Assembly: GCA_028686345.1 (NCBI GenBank)
Contig: JAQUCE010000010.1
Location: forward strand, 1 to 64,000
DNA: 64,000 nt
Direction of reading: 5' to 3'
Origin: Kiritimatiellia bacterium
GTDB lineage: Bacteria > Verrucomicrobiota > Kiritimatiellia > RFP12 > UBA1067
The number at the start of each line of letters is the position of its first letter. The first letter of the stretch is position 1. A program made the translations under genes and the position numbers. The notes beneath the pieces were generated by a model. It was not told the DNA's origin and searched no databases. It saw only the letters and a list, made by a program, of their open reading frames with translations. Positions 7,749 to 16,257 of this stretch are shown one piece after another.

Positions 7749-10742
7749 TTAGAATGAATCCCAATACAACCGGTCAATTGCGTAAACATCCAGGGGCTCT
7801 GTATTCACATCAAACGCTTCATCCAGCACACCATAGCGCTTCAGCTCGCGAATATACTCAGGACGGGGCTTGAAGCCAGGCATATCAAAGCGTTTGACCT
7901 GATCCAGCCTCCCCTTGCCGCCCTTGATCATGGCCAGTAGAGTCTGGTAATCCGGGTCATCTTTGGCAGTAAAGACCGCTGCTTGGCTCGGCTCCTGGCG
8001 GCAGAGACCCAAACCGCCACTCTCTTTTGAAAGCGGGGCGCGCAGATAAAGCGATTTCTCCGGGGCGGTCAAATTGAACAGCACATGACGGTTGAAGCGT
8101 ATCCGCGGATCACTCATATCCGGCTGCCAGAAGCTGAGCCCATTCTCATCGCTCAGATACCGGGGTAGTTTCTTGAAATCTTTGTTGTGGCAGCTCCCGC
8201 AGCGTCTCTGATGCACTGGCTGGGCCGCCTGCGTGGCAGGCCAATCACGGTCATTGTTGAGTACCTGGTTGTTCTGCTGATAACCGCCAATGGAACCGCA
8301 TCCCAAAGCCGCGTAAGTGCCGGGATAGGGCGCGCTGGCATCCAGCCACAGAGCTACAGCTCTGAGATCCTCTGCCGAGACCTTCACGTCGTGATGCGAG
8401 CCATCCAGTTTATTCATCAAGGGGCTGCCCCCGCTCCCCAGCGCATACGGCGGATAATTACTACGCGCGTAATTACGACCGTCGGTAACCTGGCCCCAGG
8501 CAACCAAATGATAATAGCCCATGGAGAACATGGGCCCGTGATCCGGCGAAAGATCCACGCCCCCCTTGCGGTCATCCGGGTTGTGACAACGCACACAGGA
8601 TCGGTTCAGCACAGGCTGCACATGTTTCGGAAAGTCCGGCACATCAAAGCTGCGGTCGCCTGCATCTATCTCCGATGGCTGACGCAGCATGGCCTGTGCC
8701 AGGCCGCGTCCGCGTGAGTATGGTGTTGGCGCGCGGGTACGCTCCTCGTGGCAGCCGACACACCCCTGGTGCTCGCCAGGCATCACCTGGGTAAAGCTCT
8801 GCATCCGCTTGACAGCGCGACCCTGCTTGTCCAGCGCCACAAAGAAAACCGGACGCAGTGCCGGTACCTCAAAATTAGCTGATCCATCCTCCTCAACCGG
8901 CACAGTTCCCAGCACCCGCGGCAGAGTGAAGGTGCCGACATAGCTGAGCGGATCCATGCCCCCGGTGAAGTTGATGGGCTTGGGCAAGCTCTCCAGGATC
9001 ATCAGTTTTGTGATGGTGCCGCGCTGAACCTCCCGCATCTGCCGGCCCTCGTAAATGTCCTCCAGGAAAAGCACTCCGACTGCTTTAGAGGGATCTGTTT
9101 TATCAGCAATCACAGCCTCCCGTTCACGCGGCATTACAGGCCGCGGCTCATGCAGCTGACAATTTTTAAACTCCTCGGGCAGCTGATAAATTACACTCTC
9201 GGCCCCGGCATTGTTCATCACTACCAGCTCGCGCCCTTTAGCAACCATAAAAAGATCGTCGCTGAAGGCCCAGGGATCACGATAATCTCTGCCGCTGCTC
9301 ACACGTGTTAAGTTGCTCTTTTGGTCAGGGCCCTGTTTGGCGGAGACACGGGCCAGAAAGCCCCGATGCTCCTCCGCGCCATGGCCGGGCGAGTCAATCA
9401 TGATCACATCGGAGCTGCCTGGAATCGGCTTGGCATCAATGAAAAGACCGCCGGGGTGTTGGTTGCCAAAAAATACATTGTGCAGGGTTCCATCCGGGTT
9501 CATGGTCCAGAGGTGGTGATAATGGACCTGGCTGCGGTCAATATACTCCCAGCGCATGTAGAGCAGCCGCCCATCCGGTAATGGCCAGGGAGTGTTGTCC
9601 TGCTCAATGTTACTGGAGAGCATGCGGATGTTCTTCCCGCCAGCCCGCAACTCTTCAGCCGAAGGATCAAGATCACAGCGGTAAAGCGTGGCAACCTGCG
9701 TCAGCCAGCAGTTGACCCAGCGTTTGGCACGGCCGGAGCAGAAGGCGACTCCCCCGTCAGGCAGATAGCAGGGCTCAATATCATCATAGCCCCCTGCTGT
9801 TACCTGCCGCAACTGCGAGCCATCCAGATTAATCTCATAGAGGTGATAGTGCCCGTCGCCAGGCGGGCGCATGGAGAACAAAACACGTCCGCCATCATAG
9901 CTGACACAAGGATCACGCACCGTGCCACCCTCATCCTCAACCAGCAACCGCAATTTGCCTGTTTGAATGTTCCATACGCAGAGGCGCCCTTCGGTGCCAT
10001 AGGTCACCCGCTCCGGACCATCGCAATAATACCCGAAGTTGGCGTACCAATGCCCGTCATTGACATCATTGCGGGTGGCGAAAACAATCTCCTCCAAAGC
10101 TCCGTATTTACCGGCTCGCAGCTCCTGCGCGTATTCCCGGATATCGCGCACCACCAGCTCAGCGGGAAACACGGTGCAGAGCCGCACGCAGTCGTAGATC
10201 AACCAGCTCCCTTTGGTCAGTGCGATCTCAAGTTTATTCGCGCCTTTCAGAAACAGCGCTGGCTCAATCTCAAAGGTCGCGTGCGCTTTACGAATGCCGC
10301 GCTCCGCGCTGCCGGAAGCATCACCGGAGCCGTTCGGAGCACTTTGTTCACCAGCCGCATGGCCGTTAACACGGATCTGAATGACTGGATTTTTAAGGGA
10401 GTTGAGTTGCTCAATGATCAGGAAGAGCGGGGCGGACGGCTGCTCCGCCAGCTCAAAACAGAGCGTAAAGGGGTGACTTCGGCTGCCAGCCCAAACATCG
10501 TCAACGCTGGGGTGAATATAGGGCCAACTCTCGGCAACAGCCGATTGGCCGATCGTGAAAACAACCGGCTCTTTGATTTCAGCGGCGTATTGCTGCCACC
10601 CGGTTCCCTGTCCCAGCTTAAATTCTGCCGCAGACCCATCCGCTCGGCCGATTTTAAAAATCGTGTCCGGCAACGCCGCACAGGCCGACCAGGCGACGAT
10701 CAGCACAGCCGTCAAAATAATTTTGCGAGTTAAAAGCTTCAT
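7749..10742 (-). CDS. Exported PD40 beta-propeller / multi-CxxCH (hydrazine-synthase-alpha-like) protein
   Basis: The protein has 997 residues when started at 10742, where AGAGGT precedes the ATG and a clear signal peptide (MKLLTRKIILTAVLIVAWSACA) begins. The ORF-track start 63 bases upstream lacks these. Domains in order are a beta-sandwich resembling rhamnogalacturonan-lyase domain III (about 60-185), PD40/TolB-like propeller blades with PCVSYDGG and PCYLPDGG motifs (about 210-480), a middle region like the hydrazine synthase alpha family, and a C-terminal part with three CxxCH motifs (CVGCH, CVRCH, CGSCH). The CxxCH motifs imply covalent c-type haem in the periplasm. In glycan-degrading PVC bacteria such proteins are widespread and of unknown substrate; hydrazine synthesis is unlikely here. 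It is convergent with nothing; a repeat module abuts its stop. Confidence 0.75.
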   Translation of the reverse strand: MKLLTRKIILTAVLIVAWSACAALPDTIFKIGRADGSAAEFKLGQGTGWQQYAAEIKEPVVFTIGQSAVAESWPYIHPSVDDVWAGSRSHPFTLCFELAEQPSAPLFLIIEQLNSLKNPVIQIRVNGHAAGEQSAPNGSGDASGSAERGIRKAHATFEIEPALFLKGANKLEIALTKGSWLIYDCVRLCTVFPAELVVRDIREYAQELRAGKYGALEEIVFATRNDVNDGHWYANFGYYCDGPERVTYGTEGRLCVWNIQTGKLRLLVEDEGGTVRDPCVSYDGGRVLFSMRPPGDGHYHLYEINLDGSQLRQVTAGGYDDIEPCYLPDGGVAFCSGRAKRWVNCWLTQVATLYRCDLDPSAEELRAGGKNIRMLSSNIEQDNTPWPLPDGRLLYMRWEYIDRSQVHYHHLWTMNPDGTLHNVFFGNQHPGGLFIDAKPIPGSSDVIMIDSPGHGAEEHRGFLARVSAKQGPDQKSNLTRVSSGRDYRDPWAFSDDLFMVAKGRELVVMNNAGAESVIYQLPEEFKNCQLHEPRPVMPREREAVIADKTDPSKAVGVLFLEDIYEGRQMREVQRGTITKLMILESLPKPINFTGGMDPLSYVGTFTLPRVLGTVPVEEDGSANFEVPALRPVFFVALDKQGRAVKRMQSFTQVMPGEHQGCVGCHEERTRAPTPYSRGRGLAQAMLRQPSEIDAGDRSFDVPDFPKHVQPVLNRSCVRCHNPDDRKGGVDLSPDHGPMFSMGYYHLVAWGQVTDGRNYARSNYPPYALGSGGSPLMNKLDGSHHDVKVSAEDLRAVALWLDASAPYPGTYAALGCGSIGGYQQNNQVLNNDRDWPATQAAQPVHQRRCGSCHNKDFKKLPRYLSDENGLSFWQPDMSDPRIRFNRHVLFNLTAPEKSLYLRAPLSKESGGLGLCRQEPSQAAVFTAKDDPDYQTLLAMIKGGKGRLDQVKRFDMPGFKPRPEYIRELKRYGVLDEAFDVNTEPLDVYAIDRLYWDSF

Positions 10743-11370
10743 GCAAATACCTCTTGCGAACAAAGTAATCAAGATCCACCCCCTTTGAAAACTACTGCGC
10801 TGCATGCAGATTTAAGGTTTCGATTGTTCCAGATTGAAGCAATAAGATAACAGAAAATTTGGATTAATAACAGCATGTATATGCATTTTAAGCTGGCCGT
10901 CAACTTGCCGGCGAAGTGAAAGTGTAGTGCAATGCCAGCCCAGATCACTGGACATAGAGGGCACGCTAGGTTGTTTTTGGGGTAGAAAAATAGATGGGTA
11001 GAAAAACGGGGTAGCGTTTTTTAGGTAAAAAATGGGGAACCCCGGGAGGGTGGAGCTCTGGCGCAGCTCTTTGTGATTAAAACAAACGGCAAAAGCACTA
11101 AATTTTTCACTTCTATGTCCAGTGGTCTGCAGCCATAGCTGCAAGGAACGCGACAAAACCGCCTCGCAGAATGAAAATTGCTGGTGCAGAGGTGCGAAGA
11201 ATCGCCAAAGTTTGCGACCTTTCTGGCCGATTATTGAGAAGTTATCTTGGTTTTCCCAAACGCGTAGCGTTTGTTGCTAAAGCAGCGGGCTCTTAATCAC
11301 AAACTTCCGGATGAGCGCGACGGCCTTCCGCACACCACACAAACTCTTTTGCTTACGGCGACTAGCTGCT
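10743..11370. repeat. Gap with R6 and CTATGTCCAGTG-type repeats
   Basis: No gene is supported. A CACTGGACATAGAGGG element lies near 10945 and its counterpart TTCTATGTCCAGTGG near 11110; the same words occur near 7091 and 38965. From 11256 an R6 module (CCAAACGCGTAGCGTTTGTT, then CTAAAGCAGCGGGCTCTTAA) runs up to the sulfatase stop codon at 11371. The R6 module recurs at 58730-58850 and in part at 38520-38605. Confidence 0.7.
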
Positions 11371-12861
11371 TTAGTTCGGCACCGCATCACCACGGCGAAT
11401 AGTCAACGTCTTTTGATTGATCCAGGCCGCCTCGTCCCGCTCTCTATCGTAAGTCAGCACGCGGTGGGCACTGCCGGGTGCCGGGGGCACATCTTTCTTT
11501 GGCAGCCACAGACGGTGTTCGCGGATCAGCGCGGCACAGCGCTCATCACTCGCCAGATTTTTCCACTCATGCGGGTCTGCTTTCAGATCATAAAACTCCT
11601 CGCTGTCATCAGCATAGCGGATGTAGCGGTAGCGTTCGCTGCGCACCGCGTGGTTGCCTTGGTTATGCGATGTAACAGCCGGGCGGCGACCAGCCTCGGC
11701 ATCCTTGAGCTGCGGCACCAGCGAGAGCCCCTCTAAGGTGTGCTTCAGCGGCAATCCGCAAAGTTCAATCAAGGTGGGATACATATCGAGCAGCTCGGCT
11801 GGCTGCATACAGCGCTGGCCACCCTTAATTCCAGGGCCCGCAAAGATCAGAGGCACACGGGTGGATCGCTCCCAAAGGGTGTTCTTTCCGCTAATCCCCT
11901 TTTCACCCAGATGATAGCCATGGTCACCCCAGACAACCACAACGGTGTTATCCCAGCGTCCGCTCTGCTTTAGCGCTTCGATCAAGCGCCCGATCTGCGC
12001 ATCCACAAAGCTGGTGCAAGCCAGGTAGGAGCGCGCCAGATTGCGCCATTGGTTGTTTTCCTCCAGCCATTGCAGGCGCGGTTCAGGCAGCTCCCAGTGT
12101 AGATACCAGGCAAAACGCGGAACATCATCGCGATCGCTTTTCAGGGTCAATGGCAGCACTGAGTCATCATCCGGATAAAGATCAAACCATTTCTGGGTGG
12201 CATAGCAGGGCACATGCGGCAGGAAATAACCGACCGATAAAAACATAGACTCATCCGCCGGAGCCTGGGCCAGCTGCTCCACAGCCCAGGAGGTGATTTG
12301 ATAATCTCCCTTCTCCTCGTCCTTGTGGGGAAAGACACCCCAGTCCATCAGCGGATGGTCGCCCATCGGTGTCGGCGGAATCAGTTTTTTCGGCGGTTTG
12401 ACCCCAATCCCGCCTGCCGGTCCCCACACATCGAACTCTTTGAGGATCGGTGAATTTTTGCCGGGGCGCCCGCCATGAAAGATCTTACCCGTGCAATAGG
12501 TTTTATAGCCGCCCTGCTGAAAATACTGCGGCAGCGTGACTATCTCCTTCAACTCGGGAACATTGCGGAACCAAGGCGCCAACCCGTAAACGCCGGTGGT
12601 GGTTGAACGCAACCCGGTCATCAGCGAAGTGCGTGAGGGGTTGCAGAGCGGTGCCTGACAGTGCGCATTCAAAAAGAGCGTGCCTTGCTCCGCCAGCGCA
12701 TCCAAGTGCGGCGTTTTGGCCAGGGGGTGCCCTCCCATGCAGCCAATCCAGTCATTCTGATCGTCGATCGCGATAAAGAGGACGTTGGGTTTTGCCGGAG
12801 CGGCAGATGCTGGTAATGCGGCCAACATCGCCACAGCCAGGAACAAATATTTGTAATTCAT
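11371..12861 (-). CDS. Exported sulfatase (iduronate-2-sulfatase-like)
   Basis: This is a 496-residue family S1 sulfatase. A signal peptide (about residues 1-20, ending PASAA) is followed by KPNVLFIAIDDQNDWIG, which carries the metal-binding aspartates. The formylglycine motif CNPSR at Cys73 must be oxidised by an anaerobic or aerobic maturase that is not in this window. Further conserved parts are TGKIFHGG near 125 and VVVWGDHGYHLGEKG near 310. The C-terminal part is shorter than in arylsulfatases and resembles iduronate-2-sulfatases, which act on sulfated uronic-acid glycans. AAGGAAAG precedes the ATG. It lies next to the GH78 gene on the same strand, 88 bases apart, suggesting joint attack on a sulfated rhamnose-containing polysaccharide; the substrate is inferred. 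Confidence 0.88.
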   Translation of the reverse strand: MNYKYLFLAVAMLAALPASAAPAKPNVLFIAIDDQNDWIGCMGGHPLAKTPHLDALAEQGTLFLNAHCQAPLCNPSRTSLMTGLRSTTTGVYGLAPWFRNVPELKEIVTLPQYFQQGGYKTYCTGKIFHGGRPGKNSPILKEFDVWGPAGGIGVKPPKKLIPPTPMGDHPLMDWGVFPHKDEEKGDYQITSWAVEQLAQAPADESMFLSVGYFLPHVPCYATQKWFDLYPDDDSVLPLTLKSDRDDVPRFAWYLHWELPEPRLQWLEENNQWRNLARSYLACTSFVDAQIGRLIEALKQSGRWDNTVVVVWGDHGYHLGEKGISGKNTLWERSTRVPLIFAGPGIKGGQRCMQPAELLDMYPTLIELCGLPLKHTLEGLSLVPQLKDAEAGRRPAVTSHNQGNHAVRSERYRYIRYADDSEEFYDLKADPHEWKNLASDERCAALIREHRLWLPKKDVPPAPGSAHRVLTYDRERDEAAWINQKTLTIRRGDAVPN

Positions 12862-12949
12862 CTCATCTTTCCTTCACTTATTGTCGGTCGCATAGCGGCC
12901 GACTTCCTCGGCAGCACAGGAGGTCAGTCGCTATGCGGCTGACTATCTC
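12862..12949. repeat. Short repeat module between sulfatase and GH78 genes (R11)
   Basis: The 28 bases at 12919-12946 (GGAGGTCAGTCGCTATGCGG and on) are identical to 52863-52890. In both places the preceding sequence also carries CGCATAGCGG, so each copy forms an inverted repeat around GCATAGCG/CGCTATGC. It fills almost the whole gap within this probable transcription unit. Confidence 0.8.
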
Positions 12950-14674
12950 CTACTGCACAATCTCCACGCCATCAGGCGCCTCAACTGTGCTTTTGATCTT
13001 GCCGTCCGCCCCTTTCTCATGGCGCACCTTAATCACACCATGCGGGGTAGGATAGCTGCCCTCAGCCCAGCTTAGGTCGCCCAGCTCGGGTTTGACCGCC
13101 ACCTTGGTGCAACCCGCTGCCAGCGGCTGGATGCCCAACACATGCGCGGTCAGCCAGGGAGCGGGCCCGGAGGCCCAGCCATGGCAGAAGCTGTGACGAA
13201 AACCAACGTAGCAGTAAGCGCCGTAATCGCCATGGATATCCTTTTTGCCCTCCACCGGAAGTTGGTCAATGCGGAAGGCGTTGTTGGTCCAGCTGACATT
13301 AAAATCCTCCCAGAAACTGGTGGCGCCCATGTCCAACATCGCGCCCCAGTAGTCGCGCACGGTGTTGATGCCACGCTGCACATCGCCGGCCTGCGCCATA
13401 GCCTCCAGCATATAATAGCCATAGAAGGTGGAGACCCCCACCGTGTCATTCTGCGAGAGCACCTCACGGTTAATCTCCTGCGCTGCCCGCAACCCGGAGA
13501 GCGCCAGCAGCGCGGCGGCCTGCTTGCTGCCGTGCGGCTCAGGGATATATTTGCGTAACCGCTCGGCTCCGACGGCGCACTGCGCCTGCAAGTCAGCATC
13601 GCCCAGTACCTGCGCCATGGCAATGCCGTTCTGATAGGTCATCACCATCAAAGCGTGCATGCCCGCGTCCACAGCAGGCTTGTTGGCCTGGGTTGGCCAA
13701 TCAAGGAAGCCGCTCGGCAGCGCACAGGCGTTGTTAGCTCCAATATGTTTGTCCAGGTTGGCGAAGAGCGCTTTGATGTAAGTGTGCTGCCCCTTGAGGT
13801 ATGCCAGATCTCCGCTGTAAAAATACCAGTCGTGCTGGCAGCGCAGCCACCAGAGGGTATAGGAGGGCATGTTATTCATCCACGCATCAGCCGCGGTGGT
13901 CTTGCGCATGTAATCCAACGACTCCGGCACCACACTCTGTGGGCCAAACACCGCCATGGTTGTCATCACCTCCGGGTGCATATCCCCCATCCAGACCAGC
14001 CGGTCGCGCTTGATGCCATCCCAGAGAAATTCCTGACAGCAGAGGTGCAGCGTGTACGCGGCTGTCTGCCAGATGCTGTTCAGCCGCTGATCGCTGCATT
14101 TAAAGGAGCCGAGATACGGCATATCGCGCATCAACGTGACAGCGCGGATGGACTCCAGGCTGAGCACCCCGGTTGAGATCAGATCAACCCGCGCGAAACG
14201 AAAGCCGCTGTTACCGATCTCGCGGGTGCCAAGCCAAGGCAGGTCAATGACACCATCGCGGATCGCATGGTCGTTGCAGGCACCCCGATCACCCAACTCG
14301 GCCATGGCCTCCGCGACTGACTCCCCGAAACGCACCCGCACCTTGACATTTTTACCGCTTGGGCCGCCAGAGGCCAGATGCACGCCGCCGTGCAGCTCGC
14401 GCCCGAAATCAACCAGTACCGATGCGGGCGCGCCTTTGTTCTCCATGCGGCAGCCGGAACCGGCCAGAAACACACCCTCCGGCACCTGTCCGTATTTTTC
14501 CGCCAGCAGGATTTCGGCATTGCTGACTGAGGATTGCGCACTGTTTTCAGAGCACCAAACAACACGTGTCGGCATAACAAAGGCGCGCACACGCGGATCA
14601 CGGGTTTCACCGGCTGTTACCGCAATGGCCGCACAGCACAAAACCGCAGCGGCACCAATCTTGATTTGATTCAT
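12950..14674 (-). CDS. GH78 alpha-L-rhamnosidase-like six-hairpin glycosidase
   Basis: This 574-residue exported protein has a signal peptide ending at about residue 22. A beta-sandwich region (about 60-190) precedes an (alpha/alpha)6 catalytic domain. The stretch DGIKRDRLVWMGDMHPE near residues 213-230 corresponds to the GH78 motif that holds the general-acid region (usually DCPxRExxGWTGD). The substitutions there make strict alpha-L-rhamnosidase activity uncertain. The C-terminal jelly roll ends with GVIKVRHEKG. It is shorter than typical 700-1000 residue GH78 enzymes because N-terminal accessory domains are absent. ACAAAGGAACAAAG precedes the ATG. It is upstream of and codirectional with the sulfatase. 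Confidence 0.78.
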   Translation of the reverse strand: MNQIKIGAAAVLCCAAIAVTAGETRDPRVRAFVMPTRVVWCSENSAQSSVSNAEILLAEKYGQVPEGVFLAGSGCRMENKGAPASVLVDFGRELHGGVHLASGGPSGKNVKVRVRFGESVAEAMAELGDRGACNDHAIRDGVIDLPWLGTREIGNSGFRFARVDLISTGVLSLESIRAVTLMRDMPYLGSFKCSDQRLNSIWQTAAYTLHLCCQEFLWDGIKRDRLVWMGDMHPEVMTTMAVFGPQSVVPESLDYMRKTTAADAWMNNMPSYTLWWLRCQHDWYFYSGDLAYLKGQHTYIKALFANLDKHIGANNACALPSGFLDWPTQANKPAVDAGMHALMVMTYQNGIAMAQVLGDADLQAQCAVGAERLRKYIPEPHGSKQAAALLALSGLRAAQEINREVLSQNDTVGVSTFYGYYMLEAMAQAGDVQRGINTVRDYWGAMLDMGATSFWEDFNVSWTNNAFRIDQLPVEGKKDIHGDYGAYCYVGFRHSFCHGWASGPAPWLTAHVLGIQPLAAGCTKVAVKPELGDLSWAEGSYPTPHGVIKVRHEKGADGKIKSTVEAPDGVEIVQ

Positions 14675-15166
14675 CTTTGTTCCTTTGTACTACTATCATT
14701 CATTTTCGCGTTTTTATGCAGGTTTTTTTAGCTCTCACAGAGGCACAGAGTTCTCAGAGTGTATACTTTTTCTCTCTCTGTCCTCTGCAACTCTGTGAGA
14801 GATAATTTATCAAGTAAATCCTGTTATCCTGTCAAAAAAGTTGTCTATCGGGCCTTATTGCGGCTTGTTTCGCAATCATCCACCGCATAGCGGCGGATAT
14901 ACTGTGTTGCTTTCAGTATGTCCGCCGCTATCGTCAACCGGAGGCGAAGCCGTCCAAGTAGGTCCGGTTTCCAACCGGACATGTCCGATTGGAAATCGGA
15001 CCTACGTTGCCCCGCGCCCTTTTCACTTTAGAACTTTAGAACTTTAGAACTTCTCCACTCCGCGCCCAGTGCGCGGATCTAGGCCCTTAGCCTAGCCAAG
15101 GGCTATGGCTTCGAAAGTCGCGCCCGACCAAAAAGAGCCGGGATAACCTCCTGCGTCAGCACTCTG
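14675..15166. repeat. Gap with inverted repeats and R3/R13 modules
   Basis: No gene is supported. CTCTCACAGAGGCACAGAG pairs with CTCTGTGAGAG (about 14734-14803). An AAAAGTTGTCTATCGGGCC piece of family R1 is at about 14834-14854, a CCGCATAGCGG / CCGCCGCTAT inverted repeat at 14883-14935, and paired hairpins of family R3 (GGTCCGGTTTCCAACCGGAC and CGATTGGAAATCGG) at 14958-15010. A three-fold CTTTAGAA run (about 15028-15050) and the TTCTCCACTCCGCGC module (about 15051-15080) follow. Confidence 0.7.
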
Positions 15167-16246
15167 TTACTGACTGACAACCGCGCCGAGCTTAAAGATA
15201 GGCAGAAACATGGCGATCACAATGGTGCCAATGATAGCGCCGAGGATGACCATTAAAAAAGGCTCCATCAACGAGGTCAAAGTAGCGAGGGTTGTCTCAA
15301 CCTCATCGTCATAGGTGTCGGCCACTGAATCCAGCATCTCATCAATCCGTCCGCTCTTCTCGCCAGCCGCGATCATGCGTACCATCAGCAGCGGCAGAAC
15401 CGTGTTGCCCTCCAGCGCGGTGCTCAGAGAGTTGCCCTGCTCCACCTCGACGCGGGCGCTCAGGAGCACCCTTTCAATAACCTTGTTGTTGAGCGATGTA
15501 GCCACAATCTGCATTGAATCAAGGATCGGCACGCCGCTGGAGAGCATCTGAGAGAAGAGCCGGCAGAAGCGCGCAACAGCAACCTTCAGAATTAACTCTC
15601 CGAAGATAGGAAGTTTAAGGATCATGTTGTCAAACTGATATCTCCCGTTCGTGCTGGCCTTCCAATAGCGGAAAGAGAAAATAACCGCAATAAACGCCAG
15701 CAGCACCACATACCACCTGGAGCGAATGAAATCGCTCATATTGACCAGCCCCTGAGTCAGCGCCGGAAGATCTTCGCCAAAGCCTTCAAACATCTCTTTG
15801 AACACCGGCACAACAAAGGTGATCAAGCCAAAGGCCATGATCAAAGCCAAGCTCAGGATCACAGCCGGGTAGGTCATCGCTGATTTAACTTTGCGCACTA
15901 GACGGGCGGAGGCATCCAGCATGAACGCCAGCCGCTTAAGCACATCAGCAAACTGGCCGCTGCGCTCGCCGGCGGCGACCATGTTGACGTACATGTCATC
16001 AAAGACGCTCGGGAAGCAGGCCAGCCCCTCAGAAAAAGGCTGGCCACTCTCGATACTTTCGCGCAAGGCCTTTAAAACGATTTTAAAGCCAGGGTGCTTG
16101 CACTGGTCCTCGATCGTTGAAATGGCCGCCAGGATCGACATGCCGGCGTGCAGCATGCTGGCGGTCTGTCTGGTAAATGGAATCAGCTCCTTTTTCTTCA
16201 GTGTTCCAATCCCTGTCACCCGGGTTTTTCTCTTAATTTTACTCAT
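15167..16246 (-). CDS. pilC: Type II secretion / type IV pilus inner-membrane platform protein (GspF/PilC)
   Basis: The protein has 359 residues from the ATG at 16246, where AAAGGA precedes it; the ORF-track start overlaps pilB and lacks a ribosome site. It has the duplicated T2SSF fold. The first half contains FTRQTASMLHAGMSILAAI, and each half ends in paired membrane helices (about 170-190, 220-240 and 335-355). GspF/PilC anchors the assembly ATPase to the membrane and helps extract pilins. It starts 12 bases after the pilB stop, so the two form an operon. Whether the machine is a pilus or a secretion system cannot be told, because no pilin, PilT or secretin gene is nearby. Confidence 0.9.
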   Translation of the reverse strand: MSKIKRKTRVTGIGTLKKKELIPFTRQTASMLHAGMSILAAISTIEDQCKHPGFKIVLKALRESIESGQPFSEGLACFPSVFDDMYVNMVAAGERSGQFADVLKRLAFMLDASARLVRKVKSAMTYPAVILSLALIMAFGLITFVVPVFKEMFEGFGEDLPALTQGLVNMSDFIRSRWYVVLLAFIAVIFSFRYWKASTNGRYQFDNMILKLPIFGELILKVAVARFCRLFSQMLSSGVPILDSMQIVATSLNNKVIERVLLSARVEVEQGNSLSTALEGNTVLPLLMVRMIAAGEKSGRIDEMLDSVADTYDDEVETTLATLTSLMEPFLMVILGAIIGTIVIAMFLPIFKLGAVVSQ

Positions 16247-16257
16247 CCATTTTTCCT

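Noticed and set aside
9843-10733. 296-residue plus-strand ORF
   Set aside because: Opposite to the PD40/CxxCH gene, low-complexity composition, no domain.
7749-10742. True hydrazine synthase
   Set aside because: Only the alpha-like part is present; the beta/gamma subunits and other anammox genes are absent here, and the neighbourhood is glycan-related.
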